Assembly: GCF_022965805.1 (NCBI RefSeq) | Contig: NC_133104.1 | Location: 43,072,682 to 43,136,681 of the forward strand | Direction of reading: 5' to 3' | DNA length: 64,000 bases | From: Primulina eburnea | Lineage: Eukaryota; Streptophyta; Magnoliopsida; Lamiales; Gesneriaceae | Shown: positions 1-12,410 of the stretch, piece after piece | How the letters are laid out: every line of letters begins with the position of its first letter | Position numbering within the stretch: position 1 is the first letter of the stretch | Translations under genes and position numbers: made by a program | Notes under the pieces: model-generated | Seen by the model: only the letters and a program-made list of their open reading frames with translations | Told to the model about the DNA's origin: nothing | The model's database searches: none

Positions 1-2
1 CG

Positions 3-3000
3 ATTTTGGACAGTGTCAAAATGGATCAAAAGGTGACGACGCTCTCCCTGATTTTAATGCAATTACAGTACACCCGAAGTTATTGTCATTCTTTTTCACC
101 GATTATAAAATATACTGTTTCCTTCTTCAGAATATTTCACCAATATCCTGGGAGTTGGGGAATGCTGTCTTCAGAAACTGCTCGGGCAAACTCCAGCGTC
201 CTCTTAAAAAAGCAGTGAGGGCAAAGAATCTGGATGTTGCTGAATATGCTGGTATAGTTATTTCTCTTTGCCAGGGAGCGCCCAGTGAAGAAAACATGGT
301 TCGTTCCTACAACAAGTAAATCCGACTTCAATGGGGTGCTTTGTTCCTTTGCTTCTGCGTATGTGTACACGCACACACACACACATTCCATATGGCAGAG
401 GACAGAAATTTGAATGACCTTTTAGATTCTGATAATCATTCAGCATGTTATACTAGCATGTGTTTGTCGAATGAAACGTACTCTACCTAGAATTCGTTTC
501 AGCTCGAATGAAACGTACTCTACCTAGAATTCGTTTCAGCTCTTCTTCAAAAGCCTAAGGTGCTGTTTGCTCTCCGATTATAAGCTTTAGTAAAGTCCTG
601 AACAATATTTGGAGCATATTTTGTTCATATATGACATAAATAATTGTTATGAGCCAGATTACATTGCGGAGATTGAAAACATCTTCTTGGTCTTTGTGAT
701 TTCCACAAGCATTGAAAGATTTTAACCTTTTGAGATCTGGTGGACCCACTCCAACTGAAAATATGTGGCACATCTTCTTGGTCTTTGTGATTTCCACAAG
801 CATTGAAAGATGTTAACCTTTTGAGATCCGGTGGACCTACTCCACCTGCAAATATGTGGCATGAGCTCAATCTCCCATGGACATCCTTGTTGACCTATAA
901 CGGCTAGGTGAAGGAAATCCTACCAACCAAAGTGGTCGGCGAGAGAGTCCATTCATTGTATAAAATTGACAAGTATGGTTTTAGTTGAGAAGCCTGCGAC
1001 CCCTAAGGGGGAAATCAAAATCTAAGGAGATATTAAGGAGATTTTGTTAAAAAATAATTAATATTCGCCACACAATACGAAATGCCACTTTCCCACTATG
1101 CACCAATACCCTGAAGAATGGGTCATATATGCTGGTCGGTACATGTGCTAAGCTGCAACACTTGTGCAAATAAGAGAGTTGAAGAGACGCTGCAAAAATA
1201 AAAAACCAGAAATGAATGCTAGGAAGTATAAATGGAGAATTGCACTTTGCCAAACCAACATGATGAGTAAAGATTTTTTAAAGGAAAATGTCCTTTCTTT
1301 GAAAAAACTTACTTTTGTCCCCAACAACTCAAAGTTAGGATTCAGCAAAAATTTTACCTTTCTTTCTTAATAACATTAAAGGACCCATAACATTGAAGGA
1401 AAACTAATTACCTTTTGTGCCTCATGAGATCACAGCTACAAATTCATCTCCGCATTGGATGCTGCAGTTGTTGGCTCCTTCGATTCCCATTTTGCAAATA
1501 TTTGGAAGTAGTTAAGTTCACGAAAGGGCTTTCATCTTACAACTGAGCATGTTATAGACAATGAATGTTAAATGTTTTATGATTCAATTATCATAAAGTG
1601 GTGATGGTTTGGAGTGGACAACATGATAAATGGTTATTATCGACCATTTGTGTGTGTACTATCCTTTGAGATTACGTCATGTAAATCAATAGGCCTCTTA
1701 TATTCTGTTTTAGACGAATGATGTGGCACTATCCTGACTACAACCTCAAAATCGGAAATGGCATCACAGAAGATTGTTATACCTAATGAGTTGACCTTGA
1801 GAGTGTTGGCCAAGTATGTGGTTTAATCATAAATTGGAGATATGCTTCATTATCTCCATAAATAATAAGACGTATAAACTATAATTTATAGATGGCCAAA
1901 GAATGTTTATGCATGTTGTGCCCTAGCTCTTGGAGGATCGATGATTATGATGTATGCATACTACTCATAACAATTGTCAATGTCTATGGGGTTAATTAAT
2001 GTCAGATAGACTGTACAATACCACTAACTAGATCCTAAATATGTTAGTATCCAATTTTTTTTGGATCGGAAACGATATTTTATTAATAGAAGATCTTAAT
2101 TACAAAAATTAGACTAGAGGTCCACACATGCTATAACAAGAACCAAGATCATATTAACATAATATTAGACTCCAATCCCTGTACAAATATGAGAATGGAA
2201 ACATTGTCAACTCCACATTTTTCGTAACCCAACACTGAGCCTTAAATTTAATCTTGACCCACACTCTTCAACCGAGTCCTCTCGCTTGTCAAAAACCCTT
2301 CTCTCCAACGAACCAGACCAAAGTAGACAATGAGCCGCCACACCCCCAAAAAATTCTGCCCCTCCTTTCTAGATCACGACCAAAATCTTCTGCGAATAAA
2401 TCCTAAATTGATCTCGGGAATACCCAAACTAGACCCAACACGTCCAATGCTTTGAACCAAAGAGAGCTCGTAAAAGGACAATGAAGAAGCAAGTGATCTT
2501 GGATCTCCACCTCTTGCCGGCATAACACACAACAATTTGGACAGAGAAACAATTAGGGAACTTTTCTTGCATCACCTTGTATGATGGTAATTTACCGAAC
2601 ACAACGGTCCACGAAAACACCTGAACTTTGGATGGAATTGACGTTTTCCAAATGGTTTGATCAAGATGAAAAAGAGGGAAAACTGTTTTTATCAGAGAAA
2701 AAAGACTCGAAGAAGGATCTAACGGAAAACCACCCTGAAGCTTGTGGAGTAAAAAACAATAATATGTTAGGGTAAAATATTTGTAATATAATCAAATACT
2801 AAGCTAAAATATTCTAAATAATCACTAAAATAGCATTCGTCTATTAATTTAGGCATTGTTTGGTGTTAATGATAAGTCATTTAATGATTACACATATTTT
2901 TTCATCCAACACTTCACTCAAGTTTTACAAATGACTAGAGTCATGCATCATCCGGTTATCCATATTTATTGATTTATCGTCCCTATATTATATATCACAG

Positions 3001-6000
3001 TGCTTTAGTACTTCTTGTGTTATAGTTAAACGGATGTTAGTCTTCACGAATCTTAACCGGTAGAAAAAAATTTCCCCACAAAATTGAGCCTAAGTCGAGC
3101 ACCTCTTAGTCCTCAACTCAGGTATTGTCTTGGTCCGAATATTGTAGATCAACTGAGTACACGGCCTATAAAGTTTTGAACCTAGGGACAAAGATTATGT
3201 GGGAATCAAGGTTTTATCAAAGACATATTTAGCAACTTGGGTTGATGAAGGAATTAGGCATTCTCTTAGATTGTGAATATACACTATGATTAACCAACTT
3301 CCAAATGAACTTTAACCCTTTTTCATGTTACGACATAGAATTAAATAGCATAAAATGTGCAAACTTGATCTCCTAAAATTAAACGTCATTGTCGGACCAC
3401 TCAACATGTGACGAAATAAAGGCTAGTGACAATTGTATATGTTGTATGGCCCAATTTTAGATATGTGAAACCACTTGAAGAGGCCATTCATTCCACTTGT
3501 GAATCACAAGTATTATCAATCATATTGATGGATAACATGGGGTAAGAAGGTATTTCTCCTAGATAAATGCATTGATTAATTATTTCACATTGTTCTAAAG
3601 AGAGAATGAAAATGATAGAAAATTGGAGAAGGGGAAAGATATTCTTAAATAGCAAAAATACTAGGATGATATATTTACTCAACATCGGAGGTTACAAATA
3701 GCGGTATACCTTGTGGGACCTTGCGGCCTCAAATCAAATGGAATAAGAATGACTTTATTGAAAGAAATACCAACTTCGTGTCTTGTAGCGTGAAGTGTTG
3801 AGCCCAAATAGAGATTCCTGTATTTGGGATCTTGACGGATTGCCACGCCATATTAATAAATAGAGTCGATGATGACGTGGGACAATTGCCTTCCTTCGTT
3901 CTTGATGAGGGGGCTTGTACTCACAAACTAGAACTGAAGGTGATCCGAATCACATTACACTACCAGAAGTGACCTGTTAGACAGATTTGACTGAAGTTGA
4001 TCTACTTTGAATATTGAAGTTGTTCGTATTTCATGTTCTTCTTCTTATCCTTTGAAAATGCTCAATCAGTTACTTCCTGAGCTGCTGCTCACAAATTCCT
4101 AGCATGCCTAGTGTCCACTCATGTTTATCATTGGCATTGGTAATGTTATTATTGAAATATTGAGATACCCGACAACGGTTCCTTGTAAACCTGGTGATTT
4201 CTTATTGCTCAATTTTTTCTTCATTCAATTCAAATTCTTCATAATTCCCTGGTCATTTTTTTCTTCATCGTTCAATTCATGTGCGAAGAGTGCTGATGGA
4301 GGGGTCTTCGAAAAGAAGAAAGAGGGCATGATAGCTCAGCGGACTGATCTTGAAACCTCGTCTAGAAGGAAACTACTGAAAACGAAGGGTACTAAAAAAG
4401 GTTCTAACATCCAGAAGGAGAATGGTAAGAGGGGTGTTGCTGGATCTAGTGCTATTACAGTGAAGATAGATGAACAAACTGTTACTAAGACCAGTTCTGA
4501 AGGGAAAGATGAATCACCATTTATTGATCATGGGAATGAACAAATTAGAAGCGAGAGTATTCTCAAGAAACATGAATCAAGCAATGCAAAAAAGGTAATT
4601 ACAATTGACATTTGATGGATCCTGCACCTGTAAGTTCCTTAATTTTCATGTCAGTAGCAGCTTCTCTTTCTCAAACTGAAAAATCTGATTCAAAGGAGAA
4701 ATGGCTCCAAAAATGGAGAAAAAAACAAAGAAAAAAACAGTTACCTTTAACGGATAATTTAATTCTGGAACGGTTCTTAATTTCTCTACCGTAATATTGA
4801 TATGGAATAAATGGTATATTTCGTAGCTGTGACATTGTTTGTATCTGATCTTGATGCCACACTTCTGGAAATTTTAATGTAGAGATTAATGTCCCATCTT
4901 GGTTCCGGGGAGGATTTGATTGATTTAAGGATCAAGGTTTGGTGGCCGAATGACAGAGAGTAAGCATTGAATATTAATGGATTTTTTCATATAATTATTC
5001 ATGACAACATTTTATTTGTGTGCATGAACAATTTTTCATGTTACTATTCGTTGAGTTTTTCTAACGAAAAGTTCTATTTCGGCCATTGTTTGATGACAAT
5101 AATGTATGGAATGCGTCATTTCTTGCATTTATCTCTTGGTGATGCAACTCCTTTGTATGTTGGACTACATGCGTATACAAAATCATAATGATGTATTAGG
5201 AAGTAGGAAGTTCTTATTCTTAATCATATAGATTTCATTAATGGCATGAACTATATACATGATTAAAATTCGGTCAATTAGTGTATCTTCGACAGTTTCT
5301 CTGAGAAAAATTACAGATTAGGATTGCTTTATGAGTTCAAAACACAATAATAGATTCTTCTGCACTGGAACCATCTGCTCTTTTCTCTAAATGTTCCAAC
5401 TGTGTCTATCCTTCCTTTACTTCCAAGGGAATAGTGATGATGTTTTCCTACACCCTGGTAGGTGTTTGTTAAGTTTATTAAACTTCTGATGCACGTGGAA
5501 ATGAATTTCAGGATAGTTCTCTGATGTGTTAATTCCATCAGATCAGTCTTTAAGTAGAGTAGTGTCAGATCAGAAGGGGAACATGTTTTGGTATGTGGGA
5601 TGTATCTTCTTGTGAAAAATACACAAATGAGGTGCAAGAAAAGTTAGATTGTAAACTGGTTGGGGATCTGCCTCAGTAAAGATTCTAAATTTGACAACAA
5701 ATTAAGTGATGATTTTAGGCGGAACAAGGATAATCCCTACAAAAGTTTAACCTCCACTTTCTCATAACCAACTTGCTTTCTCCAAGTATCATCTGTGTTT
5801 TCTATTTCAAACTCAGAAGATGGATTAGGCAAGTGAAAGATGGCTGATCATCTTGAAATTTTACATGTATATTCCAAATTATGCTTCTATTTGCTCATAT
5901 TCAAGGTTCTGTTTATGCAGGTATTACCCAGGCACTATTGTATCTTTTGATCATGTAGCAAAGAAGCACAAGGTGGTTGGATACTTCCTTTCTTCCTGTT

Positions 6001-7173
6001 CTTTTTTTAAAAAAAATCATGAGTCTGTTTTGCGTTTGAGTGGGGATTATAAGCGATGACCATTTCCTGGGCCTACAAAGAAGTTAACTTTGTTTCAATG
6101 GACTTCTTCCTAATGTCCAGTAGTATACTCACTATTGCACAGATGCCAGTAGCTTTCATAGTTTCTGCGAGTTTATTGTTACATTTTCCCCTTCAGATTA
6201 GTCAGATGTTTTCTTGCAGATCATATATGATGATGGTGATGAGGAAATCTTGTTCATGGATGAAGAAACTTGGGAACCGTTGGATGACCACCAGATTCAA
6301 GTTAGAATCTCTGTTATTTATCAATTCATTATCAATTCTTTTATTTTAATCAACTGTTCTTGTATATACCTGTTTGGCTTACTTCTCTCTTTGCATGTGT
6401 TATATAAAACAGCACTCCAAGAAACATGACACTGATCCTCCTGCTGCTGCCAAAAAACCTGTTATGTAAGTTTATTTTTAAATCAATATGTAAATTTTCA
6501 TTCCTCTGTCGAATCTTTGAGGTTGCCTGGTTGCTGTTAAACTATGTTAACATCCTTTATTAATTAAATTTATGATTATACAATTTTGCATTTTTCAGAT
6601 TTTTTAAAATTGCTGAATTCCTGCGAAAGTAAAACTGGAAAAAAAAGGGTGGATAAACTCGTCGTATAATCATATTCTTATTAAAACATTTAAATTTTTT
6701 TATCTCTGTAATCAAGCTACGATTATGTTGAGGAGGTGTTTGAAAGGAAATTTTCCATGAACTGGAGCAGGTCCAAAAAAAAGAAAGGAAAATCTAATCC
6801 AGGTCCATCCAAGAAACATAAAGGTTCCTCGGCATCTGAAAGGTGAGTCATCCTTCCTCATTTCAAAAAACCTCAATTTGATTTGAGTATGCACATTTGT
6901 AATTTTTTAAATGTTTTAAATTTTGTAAATGTTCTATAATGCACGGCATCCAATATGATGTTCAGTAAGTTTTATGGTTTCAGTGCAAAAGCTGAAAACG
7001 GTGGCGGCATCAAATCTGGAGAGGTTTCAGTTCCTATCGCTGGTGCTAAAGATAAACTAGATGCTGAGATGTCCGAGATGAACAGCCCTAAAAAGAATGA
7101 TGAAAAGATAGAAACTCTTACAACTGAAACGCAACCAAGTGATGGCGCCACCTCGGACGTGGCGAAAGATTAA
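3..7173 (+). CDS. PDS5-like sister chromatid cohesion cofactor with Tudor domain (3' part; starts before the window)
   Basis: Cohesin-associated PDS5 family protein (plant PDS5C/D type), expected in the nucleus, acting in cohesion and DNA repair. Exon model: <3-32, 131-315, 4291-4594, 4883-4959, 5921-5972, 6220-6300, 6413-6465, 6717-6842, 6984-7173; all junctions are GT-AG and phases agree. The first two exons give the end of the HEAT-repeat part (SPISWELGNAVFRNC, a hallmark PDS5 stretch). The third is Lys/Glu/Ser-rich linker. Exons 4-6 make a Tudor domain: RIKVWWPNDREYYPGTIVSF, then IIYDDGDEEILFMDEETWEP. The tail is basic (KKKKGKSNPGPSKKHKG) and ends in an acidic, Ser/Thr-rich stretch. The intron 316-4290 is about 4 kb and contains LINE debris and local duplications, so a small exon there could have been missed. 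The Tudor call is sure; the C versus D paralogue assignment is inference. Confidence 0.88.
371..386. repeat. (CA)n microsatellite
   Basis: Run of CA dinucleotides inside the large PDS5 intron. Confidence 0.8.
469..542. repeat. Perfect 37-bp tandem duplication
   Basis: The unit starting CGAATGAAACGTACTC occurs at 469-505 and again, identically, at 506-542, inside the PDS5 intron. The perfect match suggests a recent duplication. Confidence 0.92.
680..861. repeat. 91-bp imperfect tandem duplication
   Basis: Units 680-770 and 771-861 both start CATCTTCTTGGTCTTTGTGA and differ at a handful of bases. Open frames on the minus strand across it are by-products of the duplication; 91 is not a multiple of three. 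Confidence 0.9.
862..2048. other. PDS5 intron, no recognisable feature
   Basis: AT-rich intronic sequence. Short open frames here (for example 1164-1370) lack similarity to anything I recognise. Confidence 0.5.
2049..2775 (-). mobile_element. 5'-truncated, frameshifted LINE (non-LTR retrotransposon) remnant
   Basis: Read on the minus strand this encodes the reverse-transcriptase-associated zinc-binding domain (zf-RVT) of plant LINEs: IWKTSIPSKVQVFSWTVVFG, then after a frameshift NCCVLCRQEVEIQDHLLLHC. The Cys-x2-Cys ... His-x4-Cys pattern and the following PFTSSLWFKALDVLG are typical. Downstream are stops in a tryptophan-rich stretch, a sequence like AATAAAATATCGTTTCCGAT and an A-run (T-run at about 2053-2060 on the plus strand), as expected for a LINE 3' end. 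The endonuclease and reverse transcriptase are absent. It lies antisense inside the PDS5 intron. The right-hand limit is approximate. Confidence 0.8.
2776..4290. other. PDS5 intron, remainder before the linker exon
   Basis: No recognisable gene. The segment ends with a pyrimidine-rich tract and the acceptor GCGAAGAG just before the exon at 4291, whose phase fits the donor at 315/316. Confidence 0.5.
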
Positions 7174-7674
7174 CCCTCATTAACGTTTTCATTTCATCTT
7201 GGGATATAACTTATTTACATTCATTCATCGTTTCAAGAAAGAACTAGACTCCTTGTCGCCTGCTGTTTTATTTAGCTTAAGATACTATCGCTTGATGTTT
7301 TCTTGCTACAGTACTTTGAAAGGAAGAAAAACGTTGGGGATGTTTTGATGACTTAATTGCTTCCTTTGCATTTTGGATATATATTTAGTTGGTTTTCTAA
7401 GAAAAATCGTGGTGTTTAATTCACCGGTAGCTGGGATATGAGTTTATTGTTATTATTGTTCTTCTCATTATTCTAACATCAATGGTGACCGAGGAGCAGT
7501 TTCATCCCTTGAAAGCGCAGACAACTTTCTGTTTTAATATTATTGTATATCACTACTTACCTTTCATTTTTTGACATGGATCGAATGATTTGTTATCGTT
7601 AGAAAGTCAATACTCGAACCCAGACTTGAATTCAACTGATGCTTCAGAAAATTAAATGGGCTCGGCCTCAGGTA
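7174..7674. other. 3' flank of the PDS5 gene
   Basis: Presumed 3' UTR and intergenic sequence. No further gene is seen before the Harbinger element. Confidence 0.5.
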
Positions 7675-8058
7675 TTAGGGTATCCGCAGTCCGTTCGAAT
7701 TAATCCATGTTAATAACTCTCCATCTCATCAAAAAGTATGGGGTCCACGAGCCACATATTCATTACATTAACGCTTTCCCATTATTAACACAAACCCACA
7801 TTCATTTAATATCAACTTTCATTATTTATGGATCTCACTGTCCAATTACTCATTTTTTTTTATTTTACAACAAATATTACTAAAAATAAATAGTATTATT
7901 ATTTAAAAATAACTTAATTCCAATATTCATTAAAATATTATTAAGAAATGAAAAAAATGTTGGACTCTTTTATTTAAAATAATATATAACACAATTTTTT
8001 TTAAAAAAAACACAAAATACATTGAAAACGAATTACGATAATTGAAAAGAGAATTACA

Positions 8059-9271
8059 TCAATCGAAAATTACAGTATTCCATTTCTCTCTAATTTGATC
8101 ACATAGATGTTCATGAACTATAAGCTGCTCCGGCGTCAATTGTGAAGTGTCTTTCGAAAGGATTTCGTATTCCTTAAGCAAATATTTGCTCTTTTTAGCT
8201 TCAGATTTGTTCAAAGCCGCTTTTGCTTTCATCTCCTCTATTGCAAGTTCTTTTTGTTTCCATTCAGATTCGTTCTTCTTTATATCTGTATACTGAGTAA
8301 AACTTTCGAACATACTGTCGTATCTTGTTGTCAAATCCTCCATCGATGATTTTGCTTTGTTTTTACCTTTTCTTTTTGCGGCTTTTTGACCAATTGGACG
8401 AATCTCTTCTTCATTTATATCTAAATCAATACTCGCATCTCTGTTCGATGAGGTGTTGCTAGCCCCCGACTCTGTGATTCTCGCTTTCTTTGTACCAACC
8501 AAGTGATCATCGGACTGTGGAGCGAACAGTGGACGTGTTTTCATGATTTTCCACACATGCTCCAGATTAAATGCAACTCCATTATTTTCATCACGATATT
8601 TTTCATATGCAAACCGCAATATGTCTTCATCACTATGGTCGCTTCGATAAGTATTGTAAACACTATTATAATTTGCGTTGTAGCGATTTACCTTTTTTTG
8701 GACGGTATTGTTCCAATGAGATCGAATCACGTTTAAAGCTCTCCGAGATGAACCAGCGGGACGATTGTCATTGTAGTAGTCCGCAACACGTCTCCAGAAA
8801 TCATTCCCCTTCTGATCATTGCCGATGACTGGGTCATCACTCATTGTGACATACGATCTCGCTAGTAAGCTCGTCTTCCTCCTTTTTCCATATTATTCGC
8901 TTCTTCGTAACCTCAACATCTACATCAGCATTTTGCACATTTTCGATATCAACTCGCGTTTCACGGTCGGATAACTGAGTGTCTGGGACAAACGTAGGAG
9001 TTGGCGGTTCGTTTTCGATTGACATATTGGTGGATTGTGGATTATATAATCCATAAAAATAAGGCGGCATGAAATCTGGGTTGCCTATACTTTGCCAATA
9101 TTCAGGTGTAGGCGGTGGATACGGAGCTCGGGAGGTGTAATTTGGATGATTCGAAGGATTTTCATAACCTTGGAAATTTGAAACAAACGGCCAATTTGGA
9201 AATTGTGGTGGATATTGTGTAGAAGAAACAAATCGAGGTCGATTTTGTGAGTTCTGACTATTGTCACCCAT
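8059..9271 (-). pseudogene. Harbinger ORF1: Myb/SANT-like DNA-binding protein, frameshifted
   Basis: Two overlapping minus-strand frames make one protein. The upstream frame (9271 to about 8860) is Asn/Pro/Tyr-rich and reaches IIWKKEEDEL, the start of the Myb/SANT-like helix. The downstream frame resumes at LARSYVTMSDDPVIGNDQKG and runs through NDFWRRVADYYNDNRPAG and a Lys/Glu-rich coiled-coil end to 8059. The break is a small indel near 8855-8866. This is the family often mislabelled glutathione S-transferase T3-like or No apical meristem-associated in plant annotations. In Ping/Pong-type elements ORF1 binds the terminal repeats and assists the transposase. Here it sits alone in the element. 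Confidence 0.82.
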
Positions 9272-9509
9272 TGGGCTTAAAGATATGCTTCAACAAAGAA
9301 ATGATGAAATTAATAAATGTTGTAGGATGAATTTGTAGAAATTGATTAGTATATATAGTGAATAAATTTTAGTAAATAGCATATGTAGTATTTAATTTTG
9401 AAAATAGCCAAGAGCCGTTGGTGATAATTAGCGACAGTTTGCGACGGTTTACGAAAAACCGTCGTAAATTTCGAAATAAAATTTCTTGGCTGCCATGTCA
9501 GCCAAGATT

Positions 9510-9588
9510 ATTAACACATACACCCACATTGGTGCATGAACATTAATGGGTGTTATTAACACCCATTAACTCACCAATGTGGGTGCCC
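9510..9588. repeat. Foldback hairpin at the right end of the Harbinger element
   Basis: ACACCCACATTGGTG and CATTAATGGGTGTTA are followed by TAACACCCATTAA and CACCAATGTGGGTG, so the last ~75 bp can pair with themselves as a long hairpin. Confidence 0.8.
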
Positions 9589-9591
9589 TTA

Positions 9592-10130
9592 GTAACGATT
9601 GTTTTTTAACCATTAAACAATCTAAGTAGAACAAATCTTTGTTGTGGAATGGGTGTGAGAATGTCAAGTAGTTTTTTATTCGTAGGATAAATTGACCACA
9701 TTCATGTTTATAATAAAATGTAATATATTTAACATAAATATTTTTTAATAATAAAATGTAATATATTTGACATAAAAATAATATTTTTTTTGATAAGTGA
9801 CATATTCCTCATAAAATTTTCATCGAGTTCTTAGAATTTTGTGATTGGGTCAAATTTCCACGCCAATTTAATGGCATGCACGTGCAAGTGTTAGACGTCA
9901 ATGTGAACACACTCGGTGCTAATATTCACGTTTCGGCTGCCATTTATTTCTTCCATGTTTTAAATGCAATATTACTTGCGTGATTTACTCATATTAAACG
10001 AAATCCAGATACCGTGTTTAACATGATTAATGATCGGATCTTCATCATATCCGTTGAATAACAGTGCAGCAAATTTTATTTAGTTTTGTTCACATATATC
10101 CGTAATCTGGATTATTTTAATATTACGTTC
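9592..10130. other. Intergenic, AT-rich
   Basis: No gene or repeat recognised. Confidence 0.5.
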
Positions 10131-10132
10131 CA

Positions 10133-10422
10133 AGTGGATACGAAGACTGTCCACCTGGCCATGAGGGAAAATGCGATGACAATACGGAGTTTGGAGGCAT
10201 CATGGAAAGTTGTAGAGACATAGTAGCTTCTAAATCAGGATTCTCGCTTCATTTTGTCTGTAGACAAGCAAACGAGATTGCACATGTGTTAGCTAAACAT
10301 TCTCGCTTTTATGATAGTCTTTTTGTGTGGATAGAGATACCAACATGGCTTGGTGATATCATGAACATATAATTTGCTAATTCTTCTAATGAATGAAAGT
10401 CTTTTATCTCGTAAAAAAAAAA
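10133..10422 (+). mobile_element. LINE 3' end with RNase H-like domain and poly(A)
   Basis: The plus strand encodes the very end of a plant L1-type ORF2: SCRDIVASKSGFSLHFVCRQ, then ANEIAHVLAKHSRFYDSLFV, then WIEIPTWLGDIMNI and a stop. This is the end of the RNase H (RVT_3) domain that closes plant LINE ORFs. A run of nine A residues (about 10414-10422) follows. Everything upstream is missing, as in 5'-truncated insertions. It lies in the opposite orientation to the LINE piece in the PDS5 intron. Confidence 0.75.
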
Positions 10423-11924
10423 CTCTATATCATTTAATATAGAAGAAGAGTAGTAATTACAACCTAATAATATATAAATCTATGTAATATTTAATTGTAC
10501 GTAGCCTATTATATCTATTTCATCAGCTCTGGTTATCACTTCATCCCTCCTTAAATCTTAATTATTATTTTGCGTATAAATTATTATAAAATGAAAACGT
10601 ATTTTTCCTTCTACTCCCCGACTCATACTATTGAAATCCTCACGGAGAAAGAAACAAAGAATAAAAAAAGACTCTACACCTTTACTAATTCCACGTTGAA
10701 AATTTGACGATTTAACTTGCCAAGCACTAAAAACACGACTAATCGGCAGGCATGACAGAGATGTTGATTTTGTACCAATTAATTTTTTTAGCTTCTGAAA
10801 TTTTTCGAAATTTAATTGTGATAAATTATGTGCAATACCATTCATGTGCTTCTCTCTTTTTTAGCCAACCATATATAAATTACACGAGAATCTGAAGTCG
10901 TACTCTTCGATTTGCACTATATAAACCCTTGATTTAATGCAGTTAGTCGGATTAAACTACACTGAGCAAACATGTGCAACATCTTCGTCAGAAAAGATAT
11001 TGATGGAGAGAATCAAAACCATATAGCCACTGGTCAAACGCTCATCTATTCTATATATATAGATGAGTAGAGCATTTATCTTACTAACAAACAAGTTTTC
11101 AAATGCATCGATGTTTACATTTTAAAGTAGACCTATGGAAATTATTTAGTCAGTCTTCCTAATTGGGAATAGCGACGGGCTATGGAAGATGACTTCGATA
11201 AACTAAAATAATAATGTAATAAATAAGTGAAGACGTGTCAAATTCGTACTCCTAGAAAAAATATAATATATGCATGCATGGGCAAATGGGACAGATATAT
11301 AGGGACAACTTCCATATTCAAACTAGGTGGAAAGGGTCTAATTGACCAATAAAATCAACAGAAGCCAATTACTTTATCAAAAAGAATATTGTGGTGTCAA
11401 TTTTTTGTATCCTTATTTTCAATTTTTAAATTAAATATATCAGAAAGATGGTTCAGTTCTTTTTTATGGATAAAATTTTGTCCGACATTTATTTTAGTAG
11501 CTTCACAAATAAACCATTCGTCTGTTGCTGCTTCGTTTTTTTCCTTAGAAAAAGAATAACGATTATATAAATATAAATATATATTAAACCTACAAATTCC
11601 GACAAAAATAATTTACTTTATTTGCATAATTAAAGTGAAATTTTAATTTTAGTTTCTCTTCCATTTGATAAGTATTTGCTTTCCTGGTATATTAATTTTA
11701 CAAAAAAAAGATAAATTAAATTTATAACAACAGCAACTTCAAAGAATTTCAGACGACAAAGTTGAAAACATCAAATTTGTTCTTGACAAAGAATCTATAT
11801 AGTTTACTTCTTAGTTATCTGCTTATTTTACATTTGGAAAAAAGCGGCACATATTCTATAATCCAATGAAAATTATAACACAAGAAATATCAAAAAATAT
11901 TTCATTCTAAAATTTTAGGGCAAA
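10423..11924. other. Intergenic, AT-rich
   Basis: No supported gene. A 95-codon minus-strand open frame at 10558-10845 has no domain I can recognise. Confidence 0.5.
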
Positions 11925-11928
11925 AACT

Positions 11929-12146
11929 TGTGTGAGACGGTTTACAGATCGTATTTTGTGAGACAGATCTTTTATTTGGGTCATCCATGAAAAAATATTA
12001 CTTTTTATGCTAAGAGTATTAATTTTTATTGTGAATATCGGTAGGGTTGACCCGTCTCACATATAAAGATTCGTGAAACCGTCTCACAATATTTATATAT
12101 TTTGTGAAACCGTCTCACATATAAAGATTTGTGAAATCGTCACACC
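11929..12146. mobile_element. GTGAGAC-palindrome MITE, copy 1 (with extra 3' end)
   Basis: Starts TTGTGTGAGACGG, has the core TCATCCATGAAAAAATATTA, and closes with ACCGTCTCACAA near 12091. The closing arm is then repeated once more to about 12146, giving a duplicated end. Confidence 0.8.
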
Positions 12147-12410
12147 CGTAACACACACAGATGTTACTGCTTAACTAATTTATATATTTTTTAGATGAAA
12201 GGAAAATATTCAATGAATATGGACGTAGAGTTAACCGATTTGCACTCGGTTGTTCAACGAACACGACATCCATCATCTAGTTGTAATTGATTTAGTCTTG
12301 GGCCATGCCAAAAGTCTTTTTTCTAAGTTTACTTAATCCGACATTTTTGACAAATTCATTAAATAATATATTTTTATTTATACTTTGGATATAACAATTA
12401 TCTCAAAAAC

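Larger units (their letters stand above)
7678..9588. mobile_element. Non-autonomous PIF/Harbinger DNA transposon carrying ORF1 only
   Basis: A 1911-bp element bounded by the 3-bp target duplication TTA (7675-7677 and 9589-9591), the hallmark of PIF/Harbinger. The left end reads GGGTATCCGCAGT and the right end, reverse complemented, GGGCACCCACATT; both share an inner motif TGTTAATAAC. Its only coding content is a Myb/SANT-like ORF1 on the minus strand, broken by a frameshift; no DDE transposase is present. Mobilisation would need a transposase from elsewhere. Confidence 0.85.

Noticed and set aside
299..300. PDS5 exon 2 ending at the GT at 299
   Set aside because: The donor AACAA|GTAAAT at 315/316 is stronger and its phase fits the next exon at 4291.
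555..870. Minus-strand open frames over the 91-bp duplication
   Set aside because: The repeat period is not a multiple of three, and the two copies are read in different frames, so there is no conserved protein.
10558..10845. 95-codon minus-strand open frame
   Set aside because: No domain, no promoter or neighbour support, AT-rich composition; chance open frame is more likely.
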